Below are positions 1-11,737 of a stretch of 64,000 nucleotides of DNA, one piece after another. Both the position numbers and the translations under genes were made by a program. The notes under the pieces were generated by a model. The model had not been told where the DNA came from and did not search any database. It saw nothing but the letters and a program-made list of their open reading frames with translations. The stretch is from positions 1,612,165-1,676,164 of the forward strand of contig JAQFVV010012511.1 of assembly GCA_028023455.1 (NCBI GenBank), in the 5' to 3' direction. This DNA is from Epiperipatus broadwayi. Taxonomy: Eukaryota; Onychophora; Udeonychophora; Euonychophora; Peripatidae. Position 1 is the stretch's first letter. Every line of letters begins with the position of its first letter.

Positions 1-329
1 GTAAAAACTATTATATGAGAAGAAAATTGTGTTATCCAATTACTTAATGCAAAAATGCATTGGATAGACTTTATTCCCCTAATATTTACTTCTATAATAT
101 ATAAATCCATTTATAGTTACGAAATAACAAAAAAAATTTTTTATGAATTTTAAAACATCTAATGTAACTATAAAACTAATGTCAATTAAACCACACCACT
201 GTGTTCTTACAAGACTTATTTCAGTAATTTTCAAAGTAAGTTAAACAATACCTTACTTTTAAAAAATAATATATACATCCTCATAATATTTTTTCCTCAT
301 ACAAATATAAAATACAAACTAAACATTTA

Positions 330-1492
330 ATGTGACTTGTCGATCATCACTATTCACAGCTTTTTCAGCACTTTTATATATGCCAGGATTCTCTTCATAA
401 TTGCTTTTTATTCTTTTTATGAGCTGCACATTTGTGTGTATCAACTCGACTTAGAAAAACCTTTATCTCTTAATTTAAGTTCACATCACTGTTCTGGGAT
501 TGTCTAGTTCAATGAAGCACTGTATTTGTTTGTATGCTATCTGTTATTCTAGTTTTTTTCAAAGCAAGTTGTAAATTATTATCTATAGTTTTACTTTTTT
601 CATAAGAAATATTAAGATCTTTAGAATCATGTATCAAATTAATTTTTTTATTTTCCTTCACTTTTTTTTTTATATTTTCTTTCTTTATTCACATAATCCT
701 CTTCCGAAGATGAATTATTGCTAACACTATGTATAATGGCATCATTATATTTTACACGAGTCATCCTGATTGGTTAAATTTATTATTTCAAAATTTATAT
801 TTTTATTTTGAAAGACTTGCTGATCACATTATTATTCAGTGATTAGAGTACAAGTTTAGAGCATTGGTGATTTCTATAGTTTTTAAATTCACAATGTTTA
901 CAAAAATGATCTGGTCAATCTTTTATAAGATGCCTCCTACTTACAAAAACACTGGGGGCCTATTCCTCTAAAATTAATTATAAATGGTGGGGTATATGAA
1001 ATGTAGCAGCATTAGTAAGAACTGATACAGAAGCTCTCTTTATTAGTAGATACTTAAATTTCCAACTTTGCCGTAACTATTTAATAATTCTTGCAAGCTT
1101 TTAGAAGTAAAATTCTTATGACAGTTTTTTTTATTATATCCAAGAGTTTTATAGGCCTATTAATATCTATATAGTGTACAATTTTTTCATTTATAAAATG
1201 AATATTCTTTTCAAAAATTGTCTTTTGTGTGATATTATTGATTTCTAATATTAAATACATATTGTTGGGATGATACCAAAACTGTCAAAATCATTCCCCA
1301 TAATTTTTGTCTATCAAATAGGTGTAAAATTAATCAGTTGGAAATTTTAATACAGAAGCATTTAAGCCAGTAATAGTAATTGTAGAAGTTTTTTCATTGT
1401 AAAATTTGGAGAATGAATTTAAAACAGGTACCGGAATTGAATTATTAAACTTTAGTTAAATAATCCTGGTACTACAATTTTAATATTAGCAT
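330..1492 (-). pseudogene. Zinc-knuckle gag-like gene remnant, C-terminal part
   Basis: On the minus strand, several stretches translate into protein-like sequence broken by stops and frameshifts. From about 1490 downward there is a run containing NNSIPVPVLNSFSKFYNEK, then a segment with PNNMYLILEINNITQK near 1280-1150. At about 960-860 there is a cysteine/histidine block (RRHLIKD, then CKHCEFKNYRNHQC) like the paired zinc knuckles of retrotransposon gag or LINE ORF1 proteins. Beyond this, near 761-670, is an acidic serine-rich stretch (SSSEED). The order (globular region, then knuckles, then a charged tail) fits a nucleic-acid-binding gag/ORF1 protein. The N-terminal part lies at 11738-12070, on the other side of the LTR element. 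The clade is not recognised. The reading frame is inferred by eye, so both the boundaries and the family are tentative. Confidence 0.4.
1489..1492. repeat. Target-site duplication of the long-LTR element, left copy
   Basis: GCAT lies directly before the LTR start (TGAAACAG) and again at 11734-11737 directly after the right LTR. The preceding base (A) also matches, so the duplication may be 5 bp (AGCAT) if the LTR ends one base earlier. A 4-5 bp duplication is usual for Ty3/Gypsy integrases. Confidence 0.75.
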
Positions 1493-1529
1493 TGAAACAG
1501 TAAGATTCGTATTCGAATCTTAAGTTTCA
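1493..1529. repeat. Hairpin at the LTR 5' terminus
   Basis: The first 37 bases of the LTR form an inverted repeat. TGAAAC and TAAGATTCG on the left pair with CGAATCTTA and GTTTCA on the right, around a 4-base loop (TATT) with a small asymmetric bulge. The same hairpin is kept at 9252-9288 in the right LTR. Confidence 0.8.
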
Positions 1530-3817
1530 CCTTTTTCTATCGTCTCTCACTCACCGGTCTATCCTACCCAAATTTAAACTTTTTAGTATCGAATTGTGTG
1601 TGTAAATATTAAAAATGTATAGATATATGTAGAATTCACCATAAACATGCACACATTTCGATCTCAAATTTAAGGCAATAAATAAAGATAAATAATATAA
1701 TTTAGATTTCTTCTTTTAGTTATAAAATATATATATATTAACCATTTATTTTGAATTGTAAAATTCGTTATTTATTGCTTTGTTTAAATTTCATTTAGTA
1801 ATAATTTTAGAAATAGATTGTAATATTTAATTAAAAGTAAAAATAATCGTATGTTCCCTTTTTGTATTTGAAATTTTAAAAGCATCGGTCAGTGAGAGAT
1901 AATAGATTAATTAAAAAGAAAAATTCCCTAAAATCTAATTATAAAAATTAAATGTAAAATCTAAATGTAAACAATAGAACTTTCTAGAGACTTTTAACTT
2001 TAGCTGTGCTCTCAATCAGTTGAGAGTTTCCAAGATATTAAATAAATTTTTCCTGCCACGGTATGACCGAGTAAAAGCGCCCAGACTATTCTCTGCCTGG
2101 AGGTGGCCTATCGGATGCCAAACCTTCCATTGCCCTTCATAAATTCAACCACGAAGATCTGCTGCCTAAAATAATAAGAAAGCTGCTGTTAAATTAATGA
2201 ACCACCTAAATACAGGAAAGAACTGCTAATCATGAACAATTTGCTACTGACCAATGGAATCAGAAAACGTCTCATAAAACATGTACCTGTGTCCAAATTC
2301 TCTAGAGTACTTTACTAATATCCAGCTATGCTTATTCATTCTATATATAACTTATAAATTGTAGAACTATCATTTGAAATGCTAAATTTTTAATAATTAA
2401 TATGTAAACTTCTTTAATAATCTAGCCTGCCTAACTCTATCTTCCTTGGGTGCGTATTTCTAAAATCTATATTTATTATTTAATTATTGCATGCTCATAA
2501 TTGTCTAAATATAAATCTGTGATCATTTGAAACAGTGGATGCATGTCAAATTTTTCATTAATATTTACTTTCATAAATGACTTAACATTTTCATACAAAT
2601 GACACACATTCAATTATTGTGATGCAGGGGTCTACTGTTTAGCAAATGGCTGATGTATCAGTTGTAATAATCACCCAGTCTATATATTGTTTTTATATCT
2701 TATTAAACTGTAATTAATAATTCCATAAAATGTGCATTTCTTTGAGAGTCACAAACGTTCTTTATTAAATGTTGATAGTGTAGGGCCGAGTTATAAAATA
2801 TATTTGTCTTAACAGGATTGTCTGTACATTATACATGTGTTACGTTTTAGAGATGCGATGACCCATTACAAGCCATGAATATTCCGGATTCTATAGAGTT
2901 GAAATTAACCCCAGTCATCCTACACAAGCGGACATAATAAATGCTCCCGTAGGGCTTGACGACCATCATGCAGCCAGCAGGCAATCTCGGCATGAACCGC
3001 TTGTCCCTGGTTATGCTTATGTGACACCTTACTTTTTTGGGCTGATGGCAAATGCCAGCCTGTCGTTCTTATAAACTCATTCTCGGCTTTGCAGTTTCAA
3101 GATACTGCCATTCCATATCGCCTTTCTAGCATACCACGTGTTTTCTTTTATTAACTTTATTATTCTATATATAACTCCGTCCCTGCATTAGCTTCATAAT
3201 TCACTCTCAAATAAATGTTTGCCCCTAGTTCTTCATAATATCTTTAATTAAATAAATCTTACTTTAGACTCTTGCATTGCAAAGGTATAAATCCCTAAAG
3301 GCATGCATTAGAAATACTTGCTCAAGAAATTTAGGTAGCTAGATTACGTTATCAATAAATATGTTAATCTGTGTGAATATAATAGTATCGGAAAATTCCG
3401 CTACTGAGGTTTAAATCTTGCCAAATATTATTAGTTTTACCATTAAGTGATATAATGTTTTAATAAATAATTTCAAACTATACGTCTGCCGTTATTTCTT
3501 TATTTATTTATTCGATACCCATTCTATATAATATTTCCTCATTTTGTAAATATAAGTTTAATTAATATTAGTGTTATTATTGGCTAACTCGAAAATAAAA
3601 CCATGAATCTCTTGCAACATCCCTAACCACCGTGCCTAAAGAAATGTTTATTAATGTCGCATCAGATGCGTTGTTTCGTAGATTATATTGTGGAACCGAT
3701 AAACTATGTTCGAACTTAGTACTACGGGTGGCTTCACTACCTAGATGGTGCTGCAGTTCTGTGTGGTGGTCAAAATCTACACTATTTTAACAATTCATAC
3801 ATTTTCTAACCGTTATG
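1493..3817 (+). repeat. 5' LTR of a Ty3/Gypsy element (long LTR)
   Basis: About 2325 bp, repeated with high similarity at 9252-11733. It begins TGAAACAG and ends near CCGTTATG; the right copy ends CCATTACA, so the expected TG...CA ends survive only in the right copy. The length is large for Gypsy LTRs. Differences between copies are mostly C/T and G/A transitions, several at CpG positions. This copy lacks a block of about 130 bp that the right LTR has at 9742-9871; the break points share the two bases AC, so a deletion is likely. A possible TATA box (gtataaat) is near 3282, which would make U3 about 1.8 kb. No convincing ORF was found inside. Confidence 0.85.
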
Positions 3818-4549
3818 TAGTAAATTTTTTTTTTTTAGTGTTTGGCACCAACAAACATGGAGGCTTCGATTATAAAACCCATATATACCCTGAGCAAAAA
3901 TATAACGCATATAAATTTCTTTTAGTGTTCGTTACTGAGTTGGCTAATTATTCTATATATATACGAGTTTGTTTTGATAAAAATAATGAAAAAAATAAAT
4001 CGAGTGAAATAATGTGGGGCGAGTGAATGAAAGGACGGTAGACTTAATAACAAATTTAAGGAAAGCAGGGATGTATGTATAATTTAAGAAGGAATGAAAA
4101 TACTCGGATCTAATGAAATATTTTTTTTATATCTATGTCAAAAAAAAAAGTAATCAGTCGCTAAATGAGAAAGCAAGTAGCAGTAAATATTTTATTAAAG
4201 CACCATTATATATATCATAGACAACAGAGGCTTGTTATATATGTTAACAGTAAATATTTATTAAAGTACTATTATATATATATATCAGAGTCAGCAGTGA
4301 CTTGCTATACATGTTAACAGTAAATATTTTATTAAAGTACTATTATATATATATATAGACAGCAGTGGCTTATTATACGCGTTAGCAGTAGTTTGCTATA
4401 ATATATATGTTAAATGCAGCAATATAGAAAATATAAATATAGGGCAATGTAGAGTAGGTGAGGGCAGTGAAAGAGTGTGATAGGACCAAGATACCGGTGG
4501 GGAATAGTCTAAGGCTAGTAATATAAGATAAATAAATAATATTAAGAAA
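3818..4549 (+). other. Leader region of the long-LTR element, with possible primer-binding site
   Basis: This is the untranslated leader between the 5' LTR and gag. A stretch starting TGGCACCAACAAAC at 3843 could be a tRNA primer-binding site, because TGG would pair with a tRNA 3' CCA. It sits about 25 bp from the LTR end, farther than usual, with a T-run between. The leader also holds the tandem repeat at 4181-4388. Short ORFs here look accidental. Confidence 0.45.
4181..4388. repeat. Tandem repeat, about 67-70 bp x 3, in the element leader
   Basis: Three copies of a unit starting CAGTAAATATTT are spaced 67, 70 and 67 bp apart (4181, 4248, 4318), with a partial fourth start at 4385. Each contains an internal AT-run and ends near ATGTTAA. 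Copies differ by a few bases and by AT-run length. Confidence 0.8.
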
Positions 4550-5450
4550 ATGAAAGCAGAAAATATTAATATAGAGCAAGTAGATTTAGCTAAAGCTTAT
4601 GGAGGGTCGATGGACTTTAATTTAAAGTTGCTTGAAATACTTAGACAGAATAGGGAAGAAATGAGGAAAATTTATGAGGAGGAAGCAAGAAGAAGAGATG
4701 AAGAATCAAAAAAGAGACAGGAAGAAGAAAAGATAAGAGCTAAGGAGTATCAGGAAATTCAAAAATTTGTCTTGAGAGAGTTAGGAATGATAGCAAACAA
4801 ATATAGAACCCAAGTCAATAAAGAGGGGGGAAATATAAAGACAAGGGAGGTTAGACCTCAAAGCTACTTAGGGAAGATTATTCAGATAAAAATCTTTAGA
4901 GGAGAGACAGGAGAAAATCCTCAAACCCACTTAGAGAGCTTACAAAGTTTCAAGTGCATAAGGCAGGAGCAGGTGAACAGATAGCTATTGCCAGTTACCA
5001 TTTACAGGGCTATGCCAAAGACTGGTGGGATATGGTGAAATGGAAACCTAAAACTATAGAGGAGTACAAAGATGCGTTAATGAAACAATATTGGAGCGAC
5101 GAACATCAAAATGATATCTACAACACGCTCTGTCATGAAAAATACGGAGCAATACCCTGAGAAACACATGCTCAGTTTTTCCTTCACCAAGCAAACCGAT
5201 TTAAATCTCTCATGACATTCACCTTGGGAGATACACATATCATTGGAACAATTCAACAAAATATACCATTAACTACCCAAAAGCTGATGTTCAGAAGTTG
5301 TATCAAAGAAATTGAAGAGATGGGAGAATTTCTTGCAGCTTTAGATGATAGCCATTGGCCTAAAAGATTAGTAGATCACAAATGGAAGCAGGAGACCAGA
5401 CAACAGCAATCAGCAACTATTAGCAATCATAGTGAGAAAGAAAGAAACCA
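4550..5450 (+). pseudogene. gag: Gypsy gag (capsid) remnant
   Basis: The start at 4550 opens a 144-codon frame with a lysine/glutamate-rich, coiled-coil-like N-terminal region (residues about 35-75, many EEARRRDEE-type repeats). The capsid-like region follows (ENPQTHLESLQSF), but the frame breaks near 4950. It continues one frame over as GYAKDWWDMVKWKPKTIEEY, where the tryptophan pair and following YKD are typical of Gypsy capsid. An in-frame TGA lies at 5158-5160, after which the frame resumes with FFLHQANRFK. Gag would form the particle core. No CCHC zinc knuckle was seen at its end. With one frameshift and one stop, it cannot be made as a whole protein. Confidence 0.8.
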
Positions 5451-5925
5451 AATGGCAATTCGATCAAGTGGGACTTCAGTAAGAGATTTCCAGTACCAGC
5501 ATCCACATTGGCAGCAGCTGAAAGTAGTGGAGATGACTAACCTAATGTCAGTCATCCAGGAAGAGGATCCCACTTGGGGACTTCAGATTGACCCTTGCCC
5601 AATTATTAATACAAGAATTGAGTCCTCAGTTGCACAAATTCTTGACACACACATCCAGATTTCCTGTGTTTCTAGAGATTGGTTAACAAATTATGAAAAA
5701 CACGGACTCATACCGAGGCTCCCTGCTTGCCCAATCCAAATGAAGCTGGCTGATGGGGGTATGACCAGAACTGAAAACTATCAAGTCTGGTTGGAAATAT
5801 CGATAGGAGAAGCCAATGCAGAGCACGCCTTCGTAGTGATCAAAGGACTAATTCAGGACGTGATAATTGAGTCCAACTTCTTAACCCAACATGAATGTAT
5901 CGTGGACTATAAAAAAAGATACTAA
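5451..5925 (+). pseudogene. pro: Retropepsin-like protease region of the Gypsy element
   Basis: This continues in the same frame as the end of gag (frame open 5212-5925). The segment AQILDTHIQISCVSRDW matches the family pattern ALVDTGAQISxIS, with the catalytic aspartate at 5644-5646. The third residue of the DTG triad is histidine (DTH), which should destroy activity. A later hydrophobic stretch (DVIIESNFLTQHECIVDY) matches the family's GxDFL element with the glycine lost (I-I-E-S-N-F-L). Retropepsin cuts the Gag-Pol precursor. It is upstream of RT as in other Ty3/Gypsy elements. Confidence 0.7.
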
Positions 5926-6234
5926 CTTTCCAGCAGAAGCAGATTAGTTTTGATACTAATAAACAAATTGAAGAAATCCAATTAAGATGTCTGGAGGCTA
6001 TTCCTATGGAGGCTATTCCTGATGAGGATATCCAAGAGAAAATTATGGGATCATTGTTAAACAAGGTAGAGGACCGATTCCAGTTACAACAATTACTTAC
6101 AAAAAATTGTACAATATTATGGGATCATCGTTAAACAAGGTAGAGGACCGATTCCAGTTACAACAATTACTTAGGAAAAATTGTACAATATTTTCTCAGG
6201 CCCCAGATGAAATTAGTGATTACGTCCATCGGAT

Positions 6235-7000
6235 ATGAGTAAAAGAAGAGACACATTTCCAGACCCGCACATACCCTATCCCATTTCAGTATCAAGAAGA
6301 GGTGAATGCCCAAATTAAGCAGATGATTGACTGGGGTGTAATTGAAAAGGGGTCATCACCCTATAATAACCTGTTGGCCATGGTCAAAAAGAAAGATGGA
6401 ACCATATGATTATGTCTAGATGCTAGGACATTCAACAACATTACTATACCTGAGCAAGACATCCCACCACCCATCCAAGAAACGTTTATCAAGTTGACTG
6501 CTAAGAATATTTTTTCTACCCTTGACCTAACTGCCAGTTACTGGCAAATGGCTCTCCACTCCCAGGATCGAAAATATACCGCGTTCCAAAACAATGGGCA
6601 CAAACCCACATGTTTAAGAGAGTACCCTTTGGGCTGATAAATAGTGGGCTGGCCTCATGAGGTGTTTGGACCAAGTATTGTCAGAAAAGTTAAAAAAAAT
6701 TTGGTATGGTATGTAGATGATGTAGTCAAGAGACATTGCAGAACATCTGGAAGATTTAAAACAATTTTTCGATGAGTGCACCCAGAAAAATATAACTGTT
6801 AATTTAAAAAAAAAAATTTTCGCGTTGAGGGAGATTTCCTTTTTAGGCCATATTGTAAATGGTCAAGGAATTAGGGATCACCCTGACAAGGTCGCAGCCA
6901 TTGAAAATTTCCCTAGGTCAACGAACCGAAAACAAGTTCGATCATTTCTGGGCCTTTGCAATTATCATCACTAGTAGAATTGATAAGACCCCATCACTGA
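6235..7000 (+). pseudogene. pol: Reverse transcriptase region of the Gypsy element
   Basis: Recognisable RT pieces run in order: TYPIPFQYQEEVNAQIKQM near 6266, GVIEKGSSPYNNLLAMVKKK near 6330-6400, then a TGA at 6407-6409 where an arginine codon is expected. Next come FSTLDLTASYWQMALH near 6510-6560 (the first catalytic aspartate) and a WYVDD motif with YVDD at 6710-6721. Frameshifts and stops break it between blocks. There is also a short local duplication: GGATCATTGTTAAACAAGG-type sequence at about 6048-6115 recurs at 6121-6190. RT copies the element RNA into DNA. Confidence 0.85.
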
Positions 7001-7723
7001 TGGGAATGGAGGAATACCCATAAAAAAGACTTCAGCCAAGTAAAGAGAAGATTTTTAGAGACTGTGATGTTACACTACCCAGATTTTACCCGTCCCTTTT
7101 ATTTGCAGACTGATAGTAGTCAGAAAGGATTGGGCATGGTTCTATTTCAAGTCAACCAAGAAGGCCAACACCAAATACTATATTTTAGCAGCTATACTCT
7201 AAAAGGAGCCAAAAAGAACTACACAGTGATGGAACAAGAGACACTAGCAATCGTGTGGTCATGTAATAAGTTCAAGCAGATGCTCCTGGGTTCAGAAGTG
7301 ATTATCATTACTGACCACCGGTGTCTTGAATTCCTAAATAAAAGTTACCTGAACAATGACTGCCTCATCAGATGGAGTCTTTCACTTCAAAGATTTCATT
7401 ATAAAGTCGTCTACTGCCCTGGGCCTGAAAATACAGTGGCCAATATATTAAGTCGACACCCTATAGAACTGGAGCCACACAACCCCATCATAAGAGATCA
7501 GCCATTGGTAATTGCAGCAACAGTACTGGACCAGGAGATGGAACACAAGTTAAGGAATCTTCAACATTGGCAAGAGCAACAACTGCTATACAAAAAGCTT
7601 ATCCAAATTGTACAACAGCAAGGAAATCCAATACAAGACTGCACAACACCTCGAGGAAAGAAGCTATATCGGATAAGAAATGGGTTGCTGCAGCAGCAGA
7701 TTGTGAGAGATAAAATTTACTGA
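7001..7723 (+). pseudogene. pol: RNase H domain and tether of the Gypsy polyprotein
   Basis: An open frame from 7064 contains LQTDSSQKGLGMVLFQ, where D is the first catalytic aspartate. It also has YFSSYTLKGAKKNYTVMEQETLAIVW (catalytic glutamate), ITDHRCLEFL (third acidic position) and CPGPENTVANILSRHP, which matches the usual final block GxxNxxADxLSR with the aspartate replaced (VAN). This is a typical Ty3/Gypsy RNase H of normal spacing. It removes the RNA strand during reverse transcription. Of the pol domains, this one has survived best; a stop at 7721-7723 ends it before the integrase. Confidence 0.88.
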
Positions 7724-7729
7724 AAAAAT

Positions 7730-8771
7730 CTTGGTACCACCTGACCTCAGAAACCATCTCATCATGTATATGCATGGTTTAGTAGGGCACTATGGTCCCA
7801 GAAAAACAGAAGAAGCTATAAGATGACAATTTCACTGGCCAAAACTATATGAAGATGTGATGAATACCCTCAAGAAATGTGCTATTTGTGCAAGAGATAA
7901 AACAACAAATAAAAACTTTAGTGGAGTAGGTGCCTCTATCATCCCGTCCGCACCAAATGAAATACTTGCGATCGATCACTATGGCCATTGCCATCCTACC
8001 GTAGATTCTGTTACTTTCTTGTAACTTATGATCTATTTTCAAAATATGCTTGGGCCTATTCTGTGATGTGAGCAGACTCCCATTGCGCAATTCAAATGTT
8101 ACAAAAGTGTCAATTTGTCGAGATTGGAAAACCGATCACCATCCTCTCGGACCACAAATCAGCCTTTACATCTCAAGAATGGAAGACTTGGTTGAGGCAG
8201 CAGAACGTTAAACATATTTTTACCTCAATTTGAAATCCTCAGTCTAATCCATGTGAAAGGGTTATGAGGGAAATAAACTGACTATTTAGGACCCATGTTA
8301 ACCAAAATCACAGAGGCTGGGTAAATCAAACTGAAAAAAGATTTTTCAATATATCAATAGAACCATCAGTGAGGCCACTGGCATGACACCAACAGGTTTG
8401 CATTTTGGTAAAGTAGACTTATTGCTTATCAAGATGCCATTACCCATGGATGAATGTGAAATCAATATTGAAACTGACAGAAGCAAGGCACACTGTCGCT
8501 TTACAGAAAGGGCAGAACGGAAATTACAAGCAGCTCGGAGAAGCCAACATTTCCAGGTTGGGAACTAGGTTTGGGTACGGAACTCTCAACAAAGCAACCG
8601 AGATAAAAGAGTATATAAAAAGTTCTTTCCTTTGTACTGGGGACCCTTTATAATTGACCGCACATGTGGCCCGAATGCATATTTATTAAAAGATGGAGAT
8701 ACCATAAAAGGGACATATAACGCCCGTAATCTCAAACCATGTAGATATTATCCACCTGACCCGGGTTTGTA
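7730..8771 (+). pseudogene. pol: Integrase region of the Gypsy element
   Basis: An HHCC zinc-binding part is visible (LVGHYGPRKTEEAIR, then CAICARDK near 7880-7900). The catalytic core has an aspartate in AIDHYG at 7974-7976 and a second in LSDHKSAFTS at 8150-8152. The glutamate is in CERVMRE at 8256-8258, about 35 codons later, which is the D,D35E arrangement. Downstream, GPFIIDRTCGPNAYLLKDG near 8641-8700 is the GPY/F C-terminal module. Several stops and at least two frameshifts interrupt it. The order PR-RT-RH-IN marks the Ty3/Gypsy superfamily. No env-like gene follows. Confidence 0.85.
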
Positions 8772-9251
8772 AAAATATTTTAGACTCTTAGGACGGTTAT
8801 TAAACATATATGAGAATATTAAAACGAATTTGGTAAAATGAATTTGGTTGGATGGAATTTACATTGGTTAAATAAGGCTTTAGATAGAAATTTTGTTATA
8901 TATAGTATTGTTTTAATTACTATTACTCTTAAGAATTTTTTTATATATATTATATTAACTAATCTTACTCTAAAAATTTTTTTTATATATAATCAGTTTA
9001 ACTAATATTACTATGGTTTTTAACCAGTCACGGCCAAATTAGGCCATTTTCAATTAAACTATAAATTCTGGATCCAGGTATATAAATTATTCGTTGCTTC
9101 ATATAATCTCTGCTTTCTATATTTTTATATATCTAAAAAAAAAAAAAAAATTTTTTTTTTCATATTTAAATTATGTGATGTAGCAAATTTTTTTTTCTCT
9201 TTCTTTGCCTCCTTTGTTCTTCCTTAATTGTTCACGGGAAGTACGAGGAAA
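8772..9251 (+). other. 3' untranslated region and polypurine tract
   Basis: AT-rich sequence with several T-runs and A-runs and no ORF. Its last 16 bases (9236-9251, GGGAAGTACGAGGAAA) are purine-rich with a TAC interruption and abut the 3' LTR start, so they are the likely plus-strand primer tract. Confidence 0.6.
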
Positions 9252-11733
9252 TGAAACAATAAGATTCGTATTCGAATCTTAAGTTTCACCTTTTTCTATC
9301 GTTTCTCACTCACCGGTCTATCCTACCCAAATTTAAACTTTTTGGTATCGAATTGTGTGTGTAACAATATTAAAAATGTATAGATATATGTAGAATTCAC
9401 CATAAACATGCACACATTTCGATCTCAAATTTAAGGCAATAAATAAAGATAAATAATATAATTTAGATTTTTTCTTTTAGTTATAAATATATATATATTT
9501 TAACCATTTATTTTGAATTGTAAAATCCATTATTTATTGCTTTGTTTAAATTTCATTTAGTAATAATTTTAGAAACAGATTTAATATTTAATTAAAAGTA
9601 AAAATAATCGTATGTTCCCTTTTTGTCTTTGAAATTTTAAAAGCATCAGTCAGTGAGAGATAATAGATTAATTAAAAAGAAAAATTCCCTAAAATGTAAT
9701 TATAAAAATTAAATGTAAAATCTAAACGTAAACAATAGAACGGCAGTTTTCTGGATAATTAAAATTAACAAAAATGCATTGATTATCCTCAGGGCAGATT
9801 AAGTGGAATCCAAAAATAAACTATGACAAAAATGTGAAAGATAAGATATAAGAAAAGAGGCCATTTTAGACTTTCTAGAGACTTTTCACTTTTAACTTTA
9901 GCTGTGCTCTCAATCAGTTGAGAGTCTCCAAGATATTAAATAAATTTTTTCTGCCACGGTATGACCGAGTAAAAGCACCCAGACTATTCTCCGCCCAGAG
10001 GTAGCCTATCGGATGCCAAACTTTCCGTTGCCCTTCATAAATTCAACCACGAAGATCTGCTGCCTAAAATAATGAGAAAGCTGCTGCTGCTGTTAAATGA
10101 ATGAACCACCTAAAGACAGGAAAGAACTGCTAATCATGAACAATTTGCTACTGACCAATGGAATTGGAAAATTTCTCATAAAACAGGTACCTGTGTCCAA
10201 ATTCTCTAGAATACTCTACTAATATCCAGCTACGCTTATTCATTCTGTATATAACTTATAAATTGTAGAACTGTCATTTGAAATGCTAAATTTTTAATAA
10301 TTAATATGTAAACTTCTTTAATAATCTAGCCTGCCTAACTCTATCTTCCTTGGGTGCGTATTTCTAAAATCTATATTTATTATTTAATTATTGCATGCTC
10401 ATAATTGTCTAAATATAAATCTGTGATCGTTTGAAACAGTGGATGCGTGTCAAATTTTTCATTAATATTTACTTTCATAAACGACTTAACATTTTCATAC
10501 AAACAACACGCATTCAATGCTTGCGTTATTGTAATGCAGGGGTCTACTGCTTAGCAAATGGCTGACGTATCAGTTGTAATAATCACCCAGTTTATATATT
10601 GTTTTTATATCTTATTAAACTGTAATTAATAATTCCATAAAATGTGCATTTCTTTGAGAGTCGCAAACATTCCTTATTAAATGTTGATAATGTAGGGCCG
10701 AGTTATAAAATATATTTAAGTCTTAACAGGATTGTCTGTACATTATACATGTGTTACGTTTTAGAAACGCGATGACCCATTACAAGCCATGAATATTCCG
10801 GATTCTATAGGGTTGAAATTAACCCCAGTCATCCTACACAAGCGGACATAATAAATGCTCCTGTAGGGCTTGACGACCATCACGCAGCCAGCAGGCAATC
10901 TCGGCACAAACTGCTTGTCCCTGGTTATGCTTATGTGACACCTTACTTCTTTGGGCCGATGGCAAATACCAACCCATCATTCTTATAAACTCATTCACGG
11001 CTTTGCAGTTTCAAGATACTGCCATTCCATATCGCCTTTCTAGCGTACCACATGTTTTCTTTTATTAACTTTATTATTCTATATATAACTCCGTCCCTGC
11101 ATTAGCTTCATAATTCACTCTCAAATAAATGTTTACCCCTAGATCTTCGTAATATCTTTAATTAAATAAATATTACTTTAGACTCTTGCATTGCAAAGGT
11201 ATAAATCCCTAAAGGCATGCATTAGAAATACTTGCTCAAGAAATTTAGGTAGCTAGATCACATTATCAATAAATATGTTCATCTGTGTAAATATAATAGT
11301 ATCGGAAAATTCCGCTACTGAGGTTTAAATCTTGCCAAATATTATTAGTTTTACCATTAAATGATATAATGTTTTAATAAATAATTTCAAACTATACATC
11401 TGCCGTTATTTCTTTATTTATTTATTCGATACCCATTCTATATAATATTTCCTTGATTTGTAAATATAAGTGTTTAATTAATATTAGTGTTATTATTGGC
11501 TAACTCGAAAATAAAACCATGAATCTCTTGCAACATCCCTGACCACCATGCCTAAAGAAATGTTTACTAATGTCGCATCAGATGTGTTGTTTCGTAGATT
11601 GTATTGTGGAACTGATAAACTATGTTCGAACTTAGTACTACGGGTGGCTTCGCTACCTAGATGGTGCTGCAGTTCTGTGTGGTGGTCGAATTCTACACTA
11701 TGTTAACGATTCACACGTTTTCTGACCATTACA
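9252..11733 (+). repeat. 3' LTR of the Ty3/Gypsy element
   Basis: About 2482 bp, the partner of 1493-3817, with TG...CA ends. It holds a block at 9742-9871 that the left copy lacks. The terminal hairpin is at 9252-9288. A possible TATA box (gtataaat) is near 11199, and AATAAA-type signals are common throughout. The matching target duplication follows at 11734-11737. Confidence 0.85.
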
Positions 11734-11737
11734 GCAT
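11734..11737. repeat. Target-site duplication, right copy
   Basis: GCAT, matching 1489-1492, directly after the right LTR end (ATTACA). Confidence 0.75.

Noticed and set aside
3745-4026. 93-codon frame just after the 5' LTR
   Set aside because: It starts inside the LTR, crosses the primer-site region and shows no gag-like features.
5995-6045. CTGATGAGGATATCC...GAGAAAA as a hammerhead candidate
   Set aside because: It lies in Gypsy coding sequence, the core spacing is wrong and flanking stems do not pair.
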